A stretch of 8,889 bases of DNA from JALJPB01 sp034111045 (GTDB lineage Bacteria > Pseudomonadota > Gammaproteobacteria > Enterobacterales > Alteromonadaceae): the NCBI GenBank assembly GCA_034111045.1, contig JAWUYA010000056.1:1-8889 (forward strand), in the 5' to 3' direction. Under the pieces are notes generated by a model that was not told where the DNA came from, did not search any database, and was given only the letters and a program-made list of their open reading frames with translations. The first letter of the stretch is position 1. Each line of letters starts with the position of its first letter. A program made the translations under genes and the position numbers. This document shows, in pieces, positions 5,435 through 8,889 of the stretch.

Positions 5435-7414
5435 TTGAAATATACCAAATTTTTTATCACTTGTGCCTCATTACTACTTTTGAATGGTTGTTTAGAAGTC
5501 GACGATGATAACGCGGAAGTGGCTCAAGCCATTAATGCACAAACAGCGCTTATTGCTGAACAACAAAGCAGTGAACCGTCTGTTACTTTTCATGGGGTAG
5601 TTGTTGATATTTTTGACGATCAGCCTGTTAGTTCGGCATTAGTTTCCGTTAACGTAGGCACGGAAACATTCGTTGAAGAGCTTATAACCACTAATGGCGC
5701 ATTTCAAATAACCAAATTACCGGCCAACTCTGACATAGACATTATAATTTCAAGTGAAAACGATCAGTTTTTAACACGTGTATTTTTCTTCAACACTGGA
5801 GATAGCACTGCTAATGTTGCCATAAAAGACTTGGGTCTATTGGCAGTTTCTGAGCCTCAAGACGTTCAGATCACAGTGTTAAATAGTGAAGATAATTCGT
5901 CTGTGGCTACCTTAGAATTATATGCTTATTCTCATGTTGGCACTAGCTCTTCAATGATAAAATATAAACATAGCTCAGTGTATGATGCAGTAAATGAGCA
6001 ATATAACATTCGGGTTCCCAAACATATCAATACGGTTATTAGCGCAAACTTAGATGCCGATCGAGACGGCACTATTGATTTTATACCAGAGTCTTCAAAT
6101 TATTTGTATGGCACCGATTTATCTATTAGTTCAGCAAACACTATCAATACATTAACCTTATATGTTGAAGATAATAATGACATTGACACTGTCATCCCTG
6201 ATGTTGAATACAGAGTATCTATTGTTGATAACAATACCAAACCGATTGTTACAGCAGAATTAGTCCTAGAAGACACCAATAATCGATTAGTTAAATCTGT
6301 TTATGACTCAGTAACTGAACAGCACGTACTGTCAGCTAAATTCTCCCAACAAATAACGCTGAATATGCCAGCATTTACCGATAATGGTATTTATTATCAA
6401 AGTGCTTCAATAACTTTATATGAGGAGGCTGGTGATAAAATTAGCGTTTATACCTCAGGTACTAATAGTAACTATTCCTATGATATTCCAAATGCTGCAA
6501 TCATTGAGTTAGCCTTAGTACCAAATATTACTTCGAACGTCAGTGCGTTAGAAGTCATTACAAAGACACAAGAAATTGATTCGCTTGACTCTTCGTTTAC
6601 CGTTTTTTATTCTCAAGGGATATCCATACCTGCTGAAAGTATTTCTTTAGTAAGTACTAACGGCTTTAGTACGGTTAAAGGAAGTGATAATGCGGATGAT
6701 TTTATTTTACCTGGAACAACATTATTTACCGGTGAACTTAATATGCCCGCATCACATACGGTATCTTTAAATAATACTAAGCTCAAAATAACCCCTGCAT
6801 CACCGTTAATACTGCCAGGAGAATATAAGTACACCGTTAGTGACGTTGAAGTTAATAGCACTAATGAACTGGTTGATATTTATGACGATACACTTGCTTT
6901 CACCATAGTCAACTCTGCTGAGGTATTTGATATTAATGATGTCAAACTCGATAATGAAAACTTCACCACGAATGGGGCTAGTATTACCATGGTGAATACC
7001 GCAAACCAAGCATCAACAAGTTCGGATAACAATGGTAATGTCTACTTTTACTTGCCAACAAGTATCAATAGCTTACAAAATTTCACTATGCGTCAATTAA
7101 GCGTAACTGAAGATAATATTGCTAGCACAGCAGTTTACAATTTTACTTTTGTTGATAATGGTTATGTATCGGCTAGTAGCTACGGCACAGTTAAGTCGGC
7201 AGAAAATGAAAATTTTATATACGAGGATATGCAAATAAATGTAATAACTGGCAGCGCTCAGGATGATGCTCAATTTGTTTATCGTGCAAGTAATTATTAT
7301 ATGTATATGTCTGATAATACGGCAACATCGGCTAATACAGTATCGTTTGAATATGCCTATGAGACTATTTCAGGCGAAATTTCAACAGGGGTAATAACAC
7401 TGCCAGTTCAGTAG
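5435..7414 (+). CDS. predicted outer-membrane lipoprotein with repeated beta-sandwich modules
   Basis: The 659-residue product begins with a lipoprotein signal peptide: a basic start, a hydrophobic stretch 6-16, and lipobox LNGC with the lipidated Cys at 19. The next residue is Leu, not Asp, so outer-membrane sorting is expected. The mature protein is rich in Asn, Ser, Thr and Asp. Residues about 50-135 (FHGVVVDIFDDQPVSSALV, TTNGAFQITKLPAN) look like a carboxypeptidase-regulatory/Cna-B-like beta sandwich. Two further modules, about 143-245 and 258-363, appear duplicated: SVYDAVNEQYNI (181-192) matches SVYDSVTEQHVL (288-299). Asp207-Asp215 (DADRDGTID) looks like a Ca2+-binding loop. Residues about 367-493 resemble an SbsA-type Ig-like domain (FTVFYSQGISIPAESISL, LPGEYKYTVSD). 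No catalytic motif is seen. A surface-structural or adhesive role is only a guess. The gene is flanked by terminators, so it is probably monocistronic. Confidence 0.85.
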   Translation: MKYTKFFITCASLLLLNGCLEVDDDNAEVAQAINAQTALIAEQQSSEPSVTFHGVVVDIFDDQPVSSALVSVNVGTETFVEELITTNGAFQITKLPANSDIDIIISSENDQFLTRVFFFNTGDSTANVAIKDLGLLAVSEPQDVQITVLNSEDNSSVATLELYAYSHVGTSSSMIKYKHSSVYDAVNEQYNIRVPKHINTVISANLDADRDGTIDFIPESSNYLYGTDLSISSANTINTLTLYVEDNNDIDTVIPDVEYRVSIVDNNTKPIVTAELVLEDTNNRLVKSVYDSVTEQHVLSAKFSQQITLNMPAFTDNGIYYQSASITLYEEAGDKISVYTSGTNSNYSYDIPNAAIIELALVPNITSNVSALEVITKTQEIDSLDSSFTVFYSQGISIPAESISLVSTNGFSTVKGSDNADDFILPGTTLFTGELNMPASHTVSLNNTKLKITPASPLILPGEYKYTVSDVEVNSTNELVDIYDDTLAFTIVNSAEVFDINDVKLDNENFTTNGASITMVNTANQASTSSDNNGNVYFYLPTSINSLQNFTMRQLSVTEDNIASTAVYNFTFVDNGYVSASSYGTVKSAENENFIYEDMQINVITGSAQDDAQFVYRASNYYMYMSDNTATSANTVSFEYAYETISGEISTGVITLPVQ

Positions 7415-7444
7415 TTAACCTTGGCTTAACTCTCTTGATCTCGC

Positions 7445-7484
7445 GTAAATAAAAAGCGGCGAATAGCCAATTAACTTTATTTAC
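7445..7484 (+). repeat. inverted repeat / hairpin in the 3' untranslated region of the lipoprotein gene
   Basis: GTAAATAAA (7445-7453) and TTTATTTAC (7476-7484) are perfect 9-bp complements. Between them GGC (7458-7460) can pair with GCC (7466-7468). The transcript would fold into a two-part stem about 30 bases after the stop. No T-run follows, and the true terminator is further downstream. It could stabilise the mRNA end or be a DNA-level site. Confidence 0.45.
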
Positions 7485-7516
7485 ATCGATTAAAGATTAA
7501 GTTAACCGTAATCAGT

Positions 7517-7542
7517 AAAACCCACTCATCAGTGGGTTTTTT
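7517..7542 (+). terminator. intrinsic terminator of the lipoprotein gene
   Basis: CCCACT (7521-7526) pairs with AGTGGG (7531-7536) around a CATC loop. The stem is extended by four A-T pairs and followed by a T-rich tail from 7537. It separates the lipoprotein gene from the next transcription unit. Confidence 0.92.
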
Positions 7543-7558
7543 GTTTTTATATCTATAA

Positions 7559-7586
7559 TTGCTATCTTTTTATTGTTGGCTATAAT
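7559..7586 (+). promoter_or_regulatory. sigma-70 type promoter of the diguanylate cyclase gene
   Basis: TTGCTA (7559-7564) and a perfect TATAAT (7581-7586) are separated by 16 bases, just after the preceding terminator. Transcription would start near 7593, leaving a leader of only about 20 bases. That agrees with the lack of a clear ribosome binding site before ATG 7613. Confidence 0.6.
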
Positions 7587-7591
7587 TTGAA

Positions 7592-7603
7592 TAATAATTA
7601 TTA
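7592..7603. promoter_or_regulatory. 12-bp A/T palindrome at the predicted transcription start
   Basis: TAATAATTATTA is a perfect palindrome directly downstream of the -10 box. A second similar half, AATCATTAT (7603-7611), follows. A repressor bound here would block the promoter. The sequence is all A/T, so chance palindromes are common and the call is weak. Confidence 0.25.
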
Positions 7604-7612
7604 ATCATTATT

Positions 7613-8889
7613 ATGGCTATGAATAAGCTTTTTACTATTGATTTTAAACACTTTTATAAAAATATAAATTTTTATTTAGCTATGATTGGTATCGTTATTT
7701 CATTGTTAATTGGTTATGTGATTTATTCGTATGAAACAAAAGTGATTGAATTAAATTTTAGCCGTGATATTGATCTAAAAGTAGCCACTTTAGAGCGAGA
7801 ATTACTCGTCAGAGTCGAAGTGTTATTTGCTCTACAAGCTTTTTATGATAATTCGGTTACTGTGACATATGACGAGTTCCAAAATTTCACCAAAGTTTTT
7901 ATCAAGCGTCACCCCGGTATTAAAGCCTTAGAGTGGGCACCTAAAGTGACCCATGAACAACGTCTGGTTCAACAATATAAAGGCTATCGAGTAGAGCAAC
8001 CCTTTATTATTTCTGAGAATAACTTACCGGGTAAAATGGTTAAAGCCGATAATAGATCACTTTATTTTCCTGTGTATTTCATCAGCCCCTTTCTAGGTAA
8101 TGAATTAGCTTATGGTTTCGATATTATCTCTAATCCAGCAAGAAGAAAGGCCTTATTCGAAGCGATAAAAACTGATAGTGCAGTGGTTTCAGATGCTGTC
8201 ACCCTGGTTCAAGATGATAGCAATACAAAAGGTTTTTTAGTCTTTATACCTGTGTACGAAAAAAATATAGATAATTTTACCGAAAGACTCAAACAGACAA
8301 AAGGCATGATTATAGGCGTATTCAATATTGCTGAAATATTCAAAGCATCTTTGCAAAAAAACAAGGCAATAGAGATGCGTATTCAATTGTTTGATGTCAC
8401 TAATGAGCAAAGTCATCTACTTTATGAGGAGCCAAAAACAGTCAATGACCTGCAGAATAATATACTAAATTATAACAAAATGTTAATCCCATTCTATTCC
8501 AGGCAATGGAAAATTATAGCATCACCCTCATTGGCTTATTTTGCAAAAAGAAGAACATGGATGCCTTATGTGTCAATCCTATTAAGTCTGTTAGTTTGTG
8601 TGTTTTTAATTGAGTATATTTATCTTATTTCTCGACGAAATCTTGAACTGATGGATATTCGTCAACAGTTAGAAGCGCTGGTGGTTACTGATGCATTAAC
8701 GGGTGTTTATAATAAGCGATACTTTAATAAAAATAGTGAGATAGAGTGGCGCCGAGCTATTAGACAACATACAGCATTAGGCTTATTAATGATCGATATA
8801 GACCATTTTAAGTTATTTAATGATACCTATGGCCATCAATTAGGTGATGTTTGTTTATCTAACGTTGCTAAAATTATCATGAAAACGGC
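7613..8889 (+). CDS. membrane CHASE-GGDEF protein, predicted diguanylate cyclase (3' end outside window)
   Basis: The protein is predicted to sense an external signal through a periplasmic CHASE domain and to make cyclic di-GMP in the cytoplasm, steering attachment versus motility. The 425 codons present have no stop. A membrane helix at about residues 20-40 is followed by a CHASE domain (about 70-300), with HPGIKALEWAPKV, RSLYFPVYF and FDIISNPARRKAL as typical blocks. A second helix spans about 316-339, then the GGDEF domain starts at DALTGVYNKRYF (360-371). IDIDHFKLFNDTYGH (394-408) keeps the metal-binding Asp395. Asn403 and Asp412 match the substrate-contacting residues of PleD. The GG(D/E)EF loop itself, and any EAL domain after it, lie beyond the window, so activity and domain end are unknown. 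ATG 7613 is chosen as the first start after the promoter; ATG 7619 is equally possible, and neither has a clear ribosome binding site. Confidence 0.9.
   Translation, partial: MAMNKLFTIDFKHFYKNINFYLAMIGIVISLLIGYVIYSYETKVIELNFSRDIDLKVATLERELLVRVEVLFALQAFYDNSVTVTYDEFQNFTKVFIKRHPGIKALEWAPKVTHEQRLVQQYKGYRVEQPFIISENNLPGKMVKADNRSLYFPVYFISPFLGNELAYGFDIISNPARRKALFEAIKTDSAVVSDAVTLVQDDSNTKGFLVFIPVYEKNIDNFTERLKQTKGMIIGVFNIAEIFKASLQKNKAIEMRIQLFDVTNEQSHLLYEEPKTVNDLQNNILNYNKMLIPFYSRQWKIIASPSLAYFAKRRTWMPYVSILLSLLVCVFLIEYIYLISRRNLELMDIRQQLEALVVTDALTGVYNKRYFNKNSEIEWRRAIRQHTALGLLMIDIDHFKLFNDTYGHQLGDVCLSNVAKIIMKT

Noticed and set aside
7594..7612. Fur box upstream of the cyclase gene
   Set aside because: The right half (AATCATTAT) matches the consensus well, but the left half matches only about three of nine positions. 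In this A/T-rich stretch that is not enough.

Overview
The window (about 40% G+C by eye) reads as chromosomal DNA from a marine gammaproteobacterium of the order Alteromonadales, most like the Colwelliaceae. This rests on the SucC/SucD sequences, which are close to those of E. coli and its relatives, on the A/T-rich codon use, and on the flavour of the accessory genes. The genus is an inference. All recognisable genes are on the + strand.

Region 1 (1-2549) is a decayed nitrate/nitrite assimilation locus. It holds the middle of nirB (nitrite reductase large subunit), broken by a one-base frameshift and then apparently fused by a large deletion to the last codons of nirD. After it comes nasA (assimilatory nitrate reductase), which keeps its start, ribosome binding site and first Fe-S motif. 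Its first third, however, has two internal deletions, a one-base deletion and a Cys-to-Tyr change at the predicted molybdenum ligand. The remaining 1.9 kb of nasA is still open and carries the C-terminal cofactor and [2Fe-2S] domains.

Region 2 (2550-4939) is the intact sucCD operon for succinyl-CoA synthetase. The two genes overlap by one base and end at a strong intrinsic terminator. It sits next to the nas remnants instead of following sucAB.

Region 3 (4940-5434) is a long intergenic stretch. It contains a more G+C-rich block that may be a small gene or a dispersed repeat. A perfect 14-bp palindrome and three tandem 11-bp repeats lie just upstream of the next gene.

Region 4 (5435-7542) is a TTG-started outer-membrane-type lipoprotein of 659 residues. 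It is made of beta-sandwich-like modules, including an internal duplication, and is followed by its own terminator.

Region 5 (7559-8889) is a promoter and the first 425 codons of a membrane CHASE-GGDEF protein, a predicted diguanylate cyclase cut by the window end before its signature loop.

The most notable content is the multi-lesion decay of the nitrate assimilation genes. I saw no CRISPR, tRNA, rRNA, insertion sequence or obviously new defence system.
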